Of a stretch of DNA of 64,000 nucleotides, positions 34,954 to 47,052 are shown piece by piece (the first letter of the stretch is position 1; the number at the start of each line of letters is the position of its first letter). Both the position numbers and the translations under genes were made by a program. This stretch comes from Takakia lepidozioides. Its lineage: Eukaryota > Streptophyta > Takakiopsida > Takakiales > Takakiaceae. The notes under the pieces were generated by a model that was not told the DNA's origin, ran no database searches, and worked only from the letters and a program-made list of their open reading frames with translations. The stretch covers positions 60,716,042-60,780,041 of the forward strand of contig CM060734.1 in the NCBI GenBank assembly GCA_030704615.1, written 5' to 3'.

Positions 34954-36172
34954 CTACTCGTCGTCTACCTGTACGAACAGGCTAGCATGTGGATGTAATC
35001 CAGCGGCCTTGATGGACATCTCACGTACGCGAGGACCGTAGACTATGCGAGGGAAATCAGACACAAGGCTGTAAGAGAGCACATTGAAACAGATGAGAGA
35101 ATCAACGTAGTCATAAACACTTTGGACACTTGCACTATTGGGGAACCTCCGCTCTCTTCGATCACCGTTGGGCAAACGCACCCGCACCTGCAAGAAGGGA
35201 TACATCAACATCGAGACTTGTCCATAACATTGACACTGTATAATTTAAGAACATGTTACGCGCTGCAGATTGATGCACAACTATGTGTATTTTCAAAATG
35301 AAGATCTAATTTCTTAGAAGCACAATCTTAGTCAGACAGAAACCCAATCCTGATGTAGCTCTGGCATTGTACTTTCCCTAAGAAGATTGCAGATTTCTAG
35401 ATAAAGTTTAGAAATGCCCGACATGTCAAAGAAGTTAGAACTTGAAATATCGCTCACAGCTGACAAGGCCTCTTGTCCGGAAGATGAAGTATACATACAC
35501 AAGTACTAAGTCAGTAGGAGAGAGGCGATAAGAGATGGTGAAATACCCGAGTCACGTCAAGGCCTTGGTTGGGTTCAGGACCTAAAACAACTGTCTTTTC
35601 ACGTCGTCTGTTGTCCAGAGCGGTCTCTTTCTCTTCAGCAGTCTGGGCGACCAGCATGGTAGCCTCTTCTTCCTCTTTTTTCTTCCGGGCTGCTCGCTCT
35701 GATTTCTGCCGTCTTCTGTCATCCCTCTCCTGCAGCCCCACCCCATCTTCACTCATGAACCCTACTCATGGAACTTCAAGAATGCATGGCGGATACATTG
35801 GTGCAGAGCAGCAGAAGTAATTGATACATTGTTCGTAATCTCGTATGGATTCTTTACAATATTTTCTAAAATCCTCAGAATCGAATGTATTTTCTTACCT
35901 CAAAAATTTGTGACCAAATGTTGAAATATCTGCCCTTTCTACCAACGTTTGGATTTCCTCTGACCCATGAATTTTGATCCTAAATGTTTGAATCCAGCTT
36001 CATGCCAAGATAAGGAACCCCAGAGGTCATAATTTCGAAAAGTCTCCAAGGACACGAGTGACTACTGCTCAAGTAAGAATTACCTGGTCGTCAAAGAGGG
36101 CTGCCTGGTACTCTGCATCTTGTTCCTCACGGAGGTGGCGCCGACTTCGAGCCCTCTCCTCTTCCACCTCTT
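34954..36172 (-). CDS. UBX-domain protein C-terminal exons (PUX10/FAF2-like)
   Basis: Three minus-strand exons with GT/AG sites: 36084-36172 (RHLREEQDAEYQAAL), 35547-35729 (Lys/Glu-rich helix ending VLGPEPNQGLDVTR) and 34954-35187. The last encodes a whole UBX beta-grasp (VRLPNGDRRERRF, YDYVDSL, DFPRIVYG, GLHPHASLFVQV) and ends in TAG. Exon phases are 1-0, 0-0 and 0-stop. This matches the C-terminus of plant PUX10, a lipid-droplet and CDC48-recruiting protein, whose N-terminal UBA, hairpin and UAS regions should precede it. None of those is visible upstream. The nearest upstream coding blocks are a PPDK exon and a bZIP gene, both phase-compatible. The UBX S3/S4 loop has FPRIVYG in place of the usual FPR-x-(Y/F), so the p97-binding FPR is kept. 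Confidence 0.8.
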
Positions 36173-36730
36173 CTGCCGCCACCCCCCCTCTCCCCTTGTC
36201 TCTAAACTCTCCAAATGCTTGTCTTGCATACAACTATGTAGCACATATCTCTTGTTGTACTGCTCTACAAGTTACTAATTCATGATTTGCTCAAGTGATA
36301 GCCGATGATAGGATCTGACTGTTCAACACTTAGTTTGATTCTCACCTGAACAGTTTTGTTTCAACGTTTACCAGGTACCAATGCTCACATTACACCTCAA
36401 ATGAGGCGTGTGAGGCACGGATCAAGTGAGGATGAAATTCAAAAGCTATACAACTTGGGTCAAAGAGAGGTTAGGCACTATTTCAAGGCCGATGCTTTTC
36501 AACTAGAGAGCCACGCTATATTGAAAGGTCATATTGCTTCTTTAGCATAGTTACATTAGCATAATTACATGGATCTGCGTGCATCCATTCATGCTGTTAA
36601 GGTAGGTGGATTCTAACGACGATTTTTTTTTTCCTTAATCTTGTTCGGAAGACGAGGCTAAAAAATCAGGACATGGCTTCACGTTAATGGTCCCTCATGC
36701 GGTACCTGCAAAAAAGATCAAAGAATAAGA
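36173..36730. other. Intron-like interval
   Basis: A 64-codon plus-strand frame at 36356-36550 (RVRHGSSEDEIQKLYNLGQ) is open but unrecognised and has no ATG at its start. I see no further PUX10 exon. Confidence 0.4.
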
Positions 36731-36750
36731 AGAGAGAGAGAGAGAGAGAG
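36731..36750. repeat. GA microsatellite
   Basis: A run of about ten GA units. Confidence 0.9.
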
Positions 36751-36989
36751 CGATGAGGGGATGGGATAGGAAGGAAACTGACAACTTTTCATATCTTGCT
36801 AGCGTTGCCAACCTCCTTCATTGCCACATCATCTTGTCATGCACCCCACACTTCATCCCAATTCCAGCATTCATGCGTTTGTCATATACCCGGGATGAAT
36901 TCTGTCCTCAGAGTGAAAATCCAAATAGAATTACAGCAAAAGCTTATTCATCACTGAACAACTTTATGCAACAAGCCTGTTATTTGGCG

Positions 36990-38166
36990 GATGAGTGGGT
37001 TTCCTTCTTCACCTTCTCCCGTCTTTTCCTAGCTAAGCCTCTTCCCTCCCATGACATCAACGGAATGGATCACATGCAAATTGCTCCTTATAACATACAT
37101 GGAAACTTACTCAAAGCCAACAATGTTGTGTGCATTGGACCAAAAAATAAATAAATAAAATAAAATTTGACAAGACTCAAAATTGGAATTTAGATTGTAC
37201 ATTGCAAACTAGAGTGGACCAAAAATGGCAGATCATGAGTACATAAAGAGTACATAAAGGAGGATGTGGCGAATCCTCAACCATCGGATTTGCTTCAACT
37301 GACAATCTTGACCGTCTATTATTGACTGTTAAAACCAAGATTTTCAAATTGCGATAATATCAATTCACAATTTGTTTTTTGAAATTTGATCATAATCAAC
37401 TCTGCATTTATGGTGAATGAATGGGCCTTATGAAAAAAAAATTGTTATTTCAAAAGAATTTAGTAATAAAGGACTTTATGAAAATAGCTATTTTTTAGGC
37501 TCAATATAGTACATAAAGTTTTTTTAACTTCATATTCTTGAATGATAGTTTTCATTCCATATTCCTCATTTTCCAAAGCAAGGTTGAGAGAGTCCCTTTT
37601 CTTGACTTTGTTCTAACTCCTATATTAAAAAAGTCCATAACATCTTTTTTTCTGGACTATGACAATTTCTTATGGATTTTTTTAAAGTCCATAGCATCTA
37701 GAGATTCTGGTTTTTGATAATGAGATTTAAAAGTGTGAAAGTATATGTAGATGAGCCTCTATATATTAGTCCCTTTTTATTGATGGCGTTGTCATGTAGG
37801 AGTATAACAATTTACCACTATTCTATGTCTGGAAAAAACAGTGCTGTGACAGCAAAAAATGGACATTGTAGGCTGCACGTACAATGTCCAAATGGGTACA
37901 GCTCAAAAATGTGCTCAGTGGATTCAAGTAAAAACAACATTTATAACTAGAGGATGGAAGTAGTCGTTTTTGTCGTTAGTGAGGTATATGAAGATATAAA
38001 GATATTTAAGATATAAAGCTTTCCGACGTGCAATTGGCATAAGCTTTACAGTCTACATGGTTTTTTTAATACGCCTAGGGGCAAAGAAGATGACACAAAT
38101 ATATTATAATCTATATCGTATCATTAAGTTATTATTTTGGACTAGTTACATATGCAAAAGTATGAC
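36990..38166. repeat. Dispersed repeat, partner of 33.0-33.4 kb
   Basis: Shares tcccatgacatcaacggaat (37050) and the stretch from cattggcataagctttaca to tggactagttacatatgcaa (38033-38157) with 33007-33370. The pieces are separated by about 0.8 kb of extra DNA here. A segment at 37830-37880 (gtgctgtgacagcaaaaaat) has a minus-strand relative at about 52735-52800. Confidence 0.75.
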
Positions 38167-38330
38167 GCCTCCCGAAGGGAGCGTAACTTATGATGACACT
38201 TGACCCCGAGAGGCTACTACCTTCCAGCAAGAAGGTGGACACCTTCATGACACGCCAGACGGTGGTTTGAACCCACAACCACATCCAACGTGGTATGTGC
38301 CCATTACCACTGGGCTACGTGCTGGTTGTC
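38167..38330 (-). mobile_element. SINE, same family as 19015
   Basis: Minus-strand box B is ggtttgaaccc on the plus strand at 38264, and box A is the complement of accactgggctac at 38308. The 3' part ends at cctcccgaaggga, shared with 60161. Confidence 0.85.
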
Positions 38331-38404
38331 TACATATGCAAAATACTAGGGCTTCGCGTTGCTCCGCACTACTAGCGACGAATTCTGAGAACTATGTTCA
38401 ATTT

Positions 38405-38485
38405 TCACAACCACCCCCAACCACCAGGGCGACGCACTGTGCACTTACCAGCTGAGCTGCCAGCTGAGCTGCCAGCTGATGTGCG
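38405..38485 (-). mobile_element. SINE head, second family
   Basis: Read on the minus strand, cagctcagctggtaagtgca resembles box A of the SINE at 48355 (gctcggctggtaagtac). A short tandem repeat of gctgccagctgagct lies at the edge. Confidence 0.45.
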
Positions 38486-38722
38486 AAATTATTTCCATGG
38501 TTAGTGGTGGATTTTCAAACCTGTATTTCTTTATTCGTTTAGCATTTGCTTCGGAAGCCGATTGTTTATATCTTTCCATCGCTCATCATTTAGTTTCATT
38601 TAGGGTAGCTTAAAAAGTACATTTATAGCAGCTAATATATTTTCACCAGAATTTTACAAAAACACTGGAAACCTATATAGTGGTGTCAAAGCTGCGGAAT
38701 GAACATTCAACTCTGTACTCAC

Positions 38723-38852
38723 CATCCATGACCCGCAAAATGCCTTCAAAATCTGAGCGCTGGTAGGGGAGCAGTTTGTCAAGGGCCACTTTGCCGCTGT
38801 TGAGTTGTTGATGCCATCTTACTGCTTTGATTGTCTCATCAGATGCAAAAAA
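38723..38852 (-). CDS. Single exon of pyruvate phosphate dikinase (PPDK)
   Basis: 130 bases with an AG acceptor (ttcacag) and a gtgagt donor, phase 0 to 1. It encodes [12 protein letters not shown] at the start and [18 protein letters not shown] at the end. These match PPDK motifs just after the TEHMFFASDERI segment, in the PEP/pyruvate-binding TIM-barrel domain. The middle is diverged and a few residues shorter than the usual QMIMA-type stretch. I could not find the flanking PPDK exons (RLLDPPLHEFLP and others) within several kb on this strand. It therefore looks like an isolated captured exon. It lies between the bZIP and UBX exons and is in phase with both. Confidence 0.75.
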
Positions 38853-41800
38853 CTGTGAACAGCAGAGGACACACTCTTAGTCACCCAAACTGGCCACTAG
38901 GTATAGTACACTCAAGAATGCAACATTGTCCTTCGTGTGGTACACAACTTCTTGGTGAAATACCAACTTGTCAGAGAGACAGCTTACATGTTGGTACATA
39001 GTCAGTGACATGCCACTGCTCAAAACACAATACTTGACCTACGATATTAGCATTATGCTGATGAGCTGCACCCTCCCACACACCATGCCAATGGCCATTG
39101 GTTTTCATTATTTGAAAAGTTTGCAAAAACAGCCAAGTGATACAAATGTGGAAGAGCCTCAGATAATTATATCCACATAGGTTATGTCCATTCCAATAGA
39201 AAAACAATTGTTGAATTTGTCTCGTATTGTGCGAGACTTGAGAGGATCCCACGATGAGTTTTGTGACGAGATGAAAGAGGGGAAGAACCGCTTGAACATG
39301 TTGCACAAAACATCTTGAAAATTGTAAAGGAGATCGAATTTTTTGCAAGAAAAGCTTTTGCCGAATCTTTGCACGAGCCTATTTATGCCTCAATATCTAG
39401 TGTCATGGTGTAGAACTTATTGACGTGGATTTGTGGTCACGACCAAATCCCCTTGACCACAATCGAATTGGGATGTAATATCCTACTTTAAAAATCATGT
39501 CATTGTTGAACAAAGTGGGTCACCCAACATGACCCTAGGAATAGGTAGCATAGCCTGAGGACGTACTAGCACAGCCTAGACACTGGAGCTAGGTATGTAC
39601 CATAGAGGGCTACGGATGCAGGAGACAGTGGGCTGCCATACGACAAGGAGATGGAGTTTTATTTGTTGATTGTTTCTGTTTCCTGTCCAGAGGATATGCA
39701 AGCAACTGCTAGTGCAGTTTGTTTTCCAGCCTGCAATCGGCTATGGAACAAGTGCCACAGCTCACACTTGCTGGAGAGCCTCTGGCCTCATGATCATCGC
39801 TCTATAACCGTGACGCTCAAAAGATGAATATCGTTGAGAAGATGATTCCTCAGATTCGTGGGGTTTGCAGCCTTCAGAGTTGCAATTCATAGCATTGGGG
39901 CTGTTGCAGTACTATGGGTCCGACAAGCGCATCCACTAGACGCCTGCTTCTGCAACTTTTCAGATTACCCAGTGCGGGGCATGGCCTGACAAGTGTGTCT
40001 AATTCTCTTCCAGGTTGCTAGATTGGTGGTCCACCACAGAAATGTTTTCGAAGCTGCTTTACATGAGCTTTGTCCCCTTTGAAAGAGAGAGCAAGAGAGA
40101 GTCAGTCCCCTTTCAATCTGATATGAATGTGTGGACTGTTAGTGTTAGAAGAAACATAATACCTTTTCAAGTGGCGGATCGGTCTCAAGCTTTGCTAGGA
40201 AATGTCTTGGTATTGTCATTTGTGGATTTGTTAGCAATGAGGGGAAACACAGGATGCCATGGTGCTCGCCGTGAAACTGCAAACTCCTTTCATTGAGGTT
40301 TGCTTATCCTCGCATCAAACTGAATCCACTTGGGTTTATATAGCCAAGACTAATGCTTACAAGGTCTCTGCGAAACCATGACACCCTTGCAATGAAACAA
40401 TTTTAGTTCAGCTCCACTGCCTGCAACTCCATCTGGACTGCAATCACCAGTGTTATCTTCACTGCAGAATGCAGGTAGGATGAATTCTCAGTGTCTTCAG
40501 ATAGATTTTGGTTGCAAGCTCATCTCCACCCCAAAGACCATCACCATTAGGGTTCATAGTTTCACACACAGGACCACCCATGACATACTTGGGAAATCAT
40601 TGGGAGAGATCTGAGGAAGCAGGAACATAAGCCAAATTGTGAATTGCCTGGCTGATACATCTAGAAGAATATTACTTAGAATAAACTGGAGAGAATGGCA
40701 AGGAGGTAGGGTGGGATTGGGCCACAAGAGGGGACAAGGGCCATAACCATGTAGAAAAGATAGACACAAACTGTGAGCATAAGAAAAGCCCCATGCCAAC
40801 ATATTGTGGGGGTTCAATGCTCCATTAAAATGTATGACAGGGCTTTGTTTCAAGTATCTGACTGTGAACGCCCCCACCCCCCCTATGACCAAAATAAGAG
40901 AGTTAATCTCCTGAGAGATTGGTTGAAAAGCCAAACCTGCCAGGCTGTCATCCATTACATTCCATTAACTACGCTGTCGCCACCTACTACTCTTGTCAAG
41001 AACCTACAGAGTTCAACTATTTTAAGTCCGGTGATGTTAGTCACACTATGATAAAGCTAAGATAGATATACAAACTGAAGTCTAATAAGATAGCTGATCT
41101 CCAAGAACACAGAATGCTATACATTCCCCGGCTCCGGCAAGTGGATGAGACCCCACTTACTGCTTGTAGAACATATACACAGGAAACATCCACTGCAGCT
41201 AAGGATAGCATGACCTCAGATCCCTCCCTTTCAAGAAATGTTCTATGACTTTTCTCCTATTGCCGAGACAGGACTTCTGCTAAACTGCTGCTGGTAAAGA
41301 GCCTGGATCCACAACCACTCTTTTAAGTCCCATTACCTCTGCTTCTACCTATCCATGTTGCCACAAATAGAAATCCACTTTCTCTGCAACCTCCCTGGTG
41401 ATCTCAGTGATCAATAACGGGTTTTGGTGCAAAAGCTCAAAAAACACCTTGCCAGCTCTGCAATGTAAAAGAGCTCAGTACTGCATCTTGCAAGGTGGTG
41501 ATCAGAAGGCTGGAAGAAGAAAGGATTCCAAATAAAGCTTCTGAGTATGAACAGACGATATTGGAGTGGTATGTATGTATGTACCCACACACTGCTGAAA
41601 ACCCAACTATGCAGGTAAGTGGTCCATGATCACATACATAACTACCAGGAGGCTGTTTTAGTCCTTCGCAACGTCTTGGGCTGGGGGGTTGCTTGCTGAT
41701 CCATGCGTGTGAACATCTCCATTATCTGCATGACCATCAGAGACCCAGATATTCATTGAAATGGAATTAGCTAGGAAGTTAGATGGAAATATGGACTAGG

Positions 41801-42242
41801 GCTGGCAAGACACTGCAGAAGACAACTTTATGGAGCTGCAGATCTCTAAATCTGCTTCATGGGGCCAGTCCGTTAACAATACAAGATGTGGCATCGAACA
41901 TTACAAGTATTTCTGCCTAGCAAGTCAACCTCCACATAGAACAATCAACCCGGTAATTGTGCAGATCCCAGCAAGTGATTGACTCTTTCAGAGCCATATA
42001 TTCAACCATGAGTCAGGACACCGAGGTGTGCAGCAATTTTGCTACAAATAGCTTGTTGGGGTAGCACCCCCACCCATCACCCTCATGCTGCTAATGTACA
42101 CAGAGTGTGCGTCTTGCAACTGACTAGTCCCACTTCGACATAGAAAACAATCTAATATCAACATACACAGCCTCAGCAAAGTCAGTCTGTCAGAGATGAC
42201 AAGATCTGCATTAAAAAAACGACATGCCCGAGCAAAGTATAC
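38853..42242. other. Long gene-poor interval between bZIP exon 4 and the PPDK exon
   Basis: I searched the minus strand by eye for the usual group A bZIP end (LRRT-x-TGPW) and found none. Minus-strand frames at 38971-39374 are open but unrecognised. No transposon ends seen. Confidence 0.4.
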
Positions 42243-44972
42243 CTGCTTTTTCCTCCGTTCTGCCTCTTCCTCCTATCAAGCACAGACAAAAACAAATTCC
42301 ACAAGCCAAATCAGAAACTTTTCACCTTTTCTGTAAACATGCTAGATGACATGTAGGCGAACAAGAATGAACCCAGAGATCATCAAAACTAACGGCGCCA
42401 ACAAGATCTTCTAAGACAGAGGGCATTTGACAGCCAAAAGGGATGTTGGATTGGATTATTGATTATTGGAGTGGATTGCACATCTTATTGGACCACCATT
42501 CCTGTTACTCACAGGTTCAAAGCCAGACATAACCCTCACTCTTATACAAAAGACTGTTGGCTATAGCACACTAGACAAACAAAATCCAAGCCTACTACAA
42601 TTTGTTATGATGGAAGCGGCAAAAAGAGACCTGCTGCTAGAAATGTTCACAGCCCATGATGGATATGCCTAGGCAAGGCTGACCTACTTTTAATCCTATT
42701 CAAGGCAGCTGCCAGCCAACCTCAAAATCAGAGTCAATTGTGAGCTGTGGTCCTAACCCTTTCTCACTTTGGTGATTGCGTGCCTAAGCAGCATTTGGGG
42801 AATCCCTGCAGCTAAGGCAACTTAGGAACTGCTGCTAACCCTAAACACATTCAGGAAAGGTCAAACCTAGAGCTAACTCTGCTTTGTTGCTGGCTGCAAA
42901 ATGCTCGTAAGGAGTGGAATCGGACTGATGGGTAGAGAGGCATTCATTAGCTATTTAGCAATTGCTGTACAGGTGTAGTGATACCTGCTGCTTCCTCAAT
43001 CTCAGGTTCTCTTCCTTCAGCTGTGTAACCTCTGCTTCCAATTCGACAGTATATGCCTGAACCCATATGAAAGAAACATGGCAATCAATCTCAAAAAAAA
43101 AGTTCTTCTACCATTATAACCATGGTGCCACGTGACGGGGTAGGGTCAAATTTGCTTTACTAGATTCTGGTAGCTTATCAGTACAGCTTGTACATTTTAA
43201 AGCACCTAGTGTCTAGTAGAAAGATAATTATCTTTTTGAAATCGCTAACACCTCCCAGCACAAGCTTCAACCTGCTGTATTTTGACGGGCTATAGGGCTT
43301 CAGATCATGTTGTGAATAATTTGATGCACTTAACAGTATGCAATACCAATTACAGTTTACATGTGCACAAGATCAATACAATTCTGTCAGGCGCCATGCT
43401 ATCTGTCAAACACATATACACATCCTCTAGGACTTTCACAAGGGAAATTTTGGACAACTACATTGCAACATTTAAACTTCAACCACAAGACCTGTCTGTT
43501 GTCTCCCTCCATCTCTCTCATATTAGATTTGAACTTGTGACACTTCAGTGGAAACTCTCCCTGCAGTTACCTGTTTTCGGGCGCGTGAGCGGGCAGCTGA
43601 TTCCCGATTTTTGATCATCCTCTTCTGTCGTCTCTCGACCACTTTCTCCACAGGACCATCTGGCCCCCTTTTCCGACCTCGCAGAGCTCCATCCATCCCA
43701 TATTGCAATGGAGAGAGAGACTGGCCATTCTGCCCGCTGTCTGACACTGGACTTGGAGGTGACCCTGGTGTGAGGCCCATATTCACCCCCATCCCTCCGC
43801 CCACTCCCATGACCAATCCTCCAACAGGCATCCTGCCCATGCCTCCACCCATGGGTCCCCCCAAACCCATGCCAGGCATGCCTACCATAGGCCCAGCACC
43901 ATTGCCCATTCTCTTAACAAAGGCTTCTGCTGCTAGAATTTGCTGTTGCTGTGCCATACTTCGGTACCAGTCTGCCTGTCAATTCAGACCATCATCCAGA
44001 CATGCCCATAAATGCATCAGAGACAATTAGATTCCTAGTCTGTGTCGAGGACTCCAAAGCAGGAGACTTACAATACCTTTATGTTTCACCTAATCTTGTA
44101 AGTGGATTCACGAAAGGGATAGCTCAATGCTTCTGCAAATAGCCAGAGGCACATCCAGAATACAATAACTGAGCCTAGAAATGTGAAGTTCGATTATAGT
44201 CATTGATGATCATAGATTGGTAGCACTCATAAAGTAGAGAGCATGTAAGTACCTGCTGTTGCTGAGAAACAGCCTGATTCTTATTATAGGCGTCCATTTG
44301 CATAGCATCAATGGTTGCCTGACTGGGTAGTGCATTGGCAGGAGAAAGAGAGAGTGTTGGCGCGCAGTCTCCACCAACCACCCGGTCACCTCCACCCTGT
44401 GCGTCTCTTTCTCTATCTGCAGTACCCATGCCTCCAACAAATGCACCAAATGCCTGGCTCCCAGCCTCAGCCTCATCTCTCACTACCCCAGCTTTCACTA
44501 AGAAATCTTCCAGTGTCATCTCCCCAAAAGTGGCCTCCCGCTGGTGTGGGGCACTGGTGGGTGGGGGCTCCCCTCCAGTGTCAGTCGTGCCATTTTGAAT
44601 ATCTCGCCACACTTCATCAACTGTTTTCCGACGCAGTGTGCGTGGGAGGCTAGCCTGACGGGGTAACCTGGCACTACCAGCAACTCCACCCTCCCCACTC
44701 CCCGCCATGGCCGTTGCCATAGCCTGGCTTTCTTCTGCAGTCCAGATGTTCTTGAGAAATTCGTCCATATTCATTGATCCAAACGCTTTTCCAGGGTCTG
44801 TCATTGCATTCTGAAACTCGTCGAGAGTGAGAGAGTAGATAGATGACTGTCTCGCCAGAGAATTGAACCGGGAGCCCCCACTTGAAAGCGTGGAGGTCGT
44901 GCCATTACTAGCATTGGCTGGAACCAGAGGTCGAGCTTGCGACTCTTGTGGGCTCTGCGATTGCGAACCCAT
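42243..44972 (-). CDS. Group A bZIP transcription factor (ABI5/ABF/AREB-like), exons 1-4
   Basis: Exons are 44253-44972, 43571-43975, 42985-43056 and 42243-42272, all phase 0 with GT/AG borders. Exon 1 starts at ATG (MGSQSQSPQ) and carries the conserved N-terminal motifs: LARQSSIYSLTLDEFQ, MNMDEFLKNIW, LPRQASLPRTLRRKTVDEVW and TFGEMTLEDFLVKAG. The RQSS and RQAS serines fit SnRK2/CDPK phosphosites of AREB/ABF factors. Exon 2 has a Gly/Met/Pro-rich linker and the basic region KNRESAARSRARKQ. Exons 3-4 give the zipper (YTVELEAEVTQLKEENLRL, then EEEAERRKKQ). Family members bind ABRE (ACGTG) sites in abscisic-acid signalling. The usual C-terminal C4 motif exon is not found within 3.4 kb; the next in-phase coding block is a PPDK exon. 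Confidence 0.92.
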
Positions 44973-46330
44973 TGCGTCTTGCGCTGGAGGTACAGTGCTT
45001 TTTTCAAGGGCTAACGTTCTTCGTGCCGCCCGCTCACGAGCCCGACTACGGGCGTCTGGGCCTGCCAGCGCTGCTGACTGTTCTTACGGAAGAGAAAGAA
45101 GGAGAAGAATGAGCCCTCGGCCGGTTGGTGAACAACAAACATCCAATGGCAAATCGCAGAGCAAGAAAGTCACCTGGCTCCCAAGAAGTAATCTGGAATC
45201 TCCAATTGTACCTCGATCAAGCACATTCTCGCAGCCCTAGAGCATCTCTACTGCGATGATCGGCAAAGACTTTACTCCAGGCCTAACGGAATACCATGGT
45301 GTCGACACCACTGTTCATCTTCCACCTACAGATCTGGTCTGCCCCTATTAGAGTGCCGCTCTGTCACGCTGCTCCCTGCTTGTCCTCCAGGGTTGAAAAA
45401 ACGTCCCCCGCCCAGATCCTTTCTGAAAAGACTGAGAAGTAGAGGGAAAGGAGGACGAGATCGTTCGGTCCGCCTGAGTACCAAATTAAAAATCAATGTC
45501 AGAGAAGGAAAATTGAGAGTCTCATCTCCCGTTTCCAATATTAGGGTAGACAGAGGGAGACCCTCTAACACTTCGGTCAGTATGATTCCCGTAAACACAG
45601 TTGGAAAGCCAGAGTCAAGAAGAAAACCTGGCTGACAGAGAGAGCCGGAACACAGTGATGAACCAAATTGACCGATCTGAAGGAAGAGATAAAAGAAAAA
45701 CACATGAAGCCTCACACATTAGGGTGACATGAGAGCTGCTAGAGGAGGGGAAAAAGAAAAACCAAGAACATGCCAAGAGAAACTACATCTCTTCGACTCT
45801 TCGAGCCAATCAAAGAAGAAGAAAAATGCTGATGACAGTGTTCCAAACAGATGCAAGAAATGCAAAACTCTCCACAGCGACTCAAACTCAATATGTACAA
45901 CATTAACACTTTGTATAGTCATCCCCTCAAACAAAACGCCAGGATTTCACGACCAGCCTATTTTCTCCCAACCTTCACATTCACAAGCAGAGAAAGTTCC
46001 AACCTCAGCAGCAGTGGAAAGAAGCAGGCAGCAGAGGTAGCAGACTCGATGCGGGGGTAACCCCCAAGGGAGGGGCTCACCCCTCCCGCACACAAGAGGA
46101 GCAGGGGTGTACAAAGAGGAGCGAGGTGGGCCTGCGGGCGAGCTCGCGAGTGAGGCAAGCTCGTTAGGTGTCGCTGGCTATGGCCGCCACGACGGAGGCC
46201 TTCTGGCACCTTCTTCGTCTTCCTCCCTCGCAGCCTCCGCTCGGCCAAACTGCTGGATGGACGGATGACTGCATTCATTTGTTCACCGCACATCCGCCGC
46301 CGGCGCTTGTCCACTTGTGGGGAAAGATCG
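44973..46330. other. Probable 5' UTR and promoter region of the bZIP gene
   Basis: This GA/CT-rich sequence upstream of the bZIP ATG is compatible with a long leader, perhaps with an intron. Minus-strand frames (for example 45958-46314, Arg-rich) have no domain. I cannot place a TATA box or start site with confidence. Confidence 0.35.
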
Positions 46331-46786
46331 GCGGATAAGAATGATTCCCCTTTAAAAATAAAGATAAATGTTTATTTAATTTGAGAAGAGAATGTTAAGT
46401 TTACTTTTTAAATATTTTACTTATTTATTCATTAAATATGATTAATTAAGATTTTATCAATAGTGATTTGTATATTATTCCACTATTATAATTTAAATTA
46501 ATGGATTAAAAAAGAAAAAAATAGGGGGATTGTAGCCCTGTGAAACTTTATTAATTAAGGGTAAGGGAAAAATAACCTTACAAGAGCCATAAGGCAGATG
46601 AATGAGGTGCCACTGGGAACCAGTAAACCGATTCTTACAAAAAAACAAATAACAAATAATCAGGTTGTGTTTTCCACTTTTTTAATTAATTTGTTTTCGG
46701 GCTCCCTCTTTTTTCCAAAAATAGTAATAGAAATTAATAACTCTTTCTCTCCTAGGCTTTTCTCTCAAAAATTAAAAGAATCACCA
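46331..46786. other. AT-rich spacer
   Basis: Long A/T-rich stretch without coding features. Confidence 0.6.
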
Positions 46787-46965
46787 ACAGTCAGTTGGTT
46801 AGTGCACTGAGTGCCACCCATATGATTATGGGGTTAAATTTTGCTACTTGATGGGTGTGGTATACTCTTTTCCCCCTTCCCTCGGCGGTGTCCCATTTCT
46901 ACGCCTCCACAGTGCCGTTACTGTGAAAGAGGTTATTTTCTCCTCTCACTATTAAGGGGCCTGAT
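46787..46965 (+). mobile_element. Diverged SINE-like element
   Basis: cagttggttagtgcactgag resembles box A and ggggttaaattttgct a decayed box B. The 3' part (ctattaaggggcctgatttg) recalls the end of the SINE at 48355 (ccagggcctgatttgtgg). Confidence 0.45.
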
Positions 46966-46995
46966 TTGGACTAGAGAACGGGCCGTGGTTTACCG

Positions 46996-47052
46996 ATTAT
47001 GGCATCCCGCGAGGCCCTAAGGGCGAGCCTGGGGCCAGTGGGATGCCATAAT
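46996..47052. repeat. Short foldback hairpin
   Basis: attatggcatccc at 46996-47008 pairs with gggatgccataat at 47040-47052, with further ggcc pairing inside. The loop is short. Confidence 0.8.

Noticed and set aside
38971-39374. Minus-strand frames of 125 and 71 codons considered as PUX10 UAS exons
   Set aside because: No UAS motif, and splice phases could not be matched.
41853-41880. Possible bZIP C-terminal exon (minus strand reads acggactggcccc, recalling RTGPW)
   Set aside because: The frame gives RTGPMK or NGLAP, without the preceding LRRT motif or a convincing acceptor.
43548-44653. Plus-strand frames (160, 112 and 87 codons), proline-rich
   Set aside because: Antisense to bZIP exons 1 and 2, which carry the conserved motifs and splice sites.
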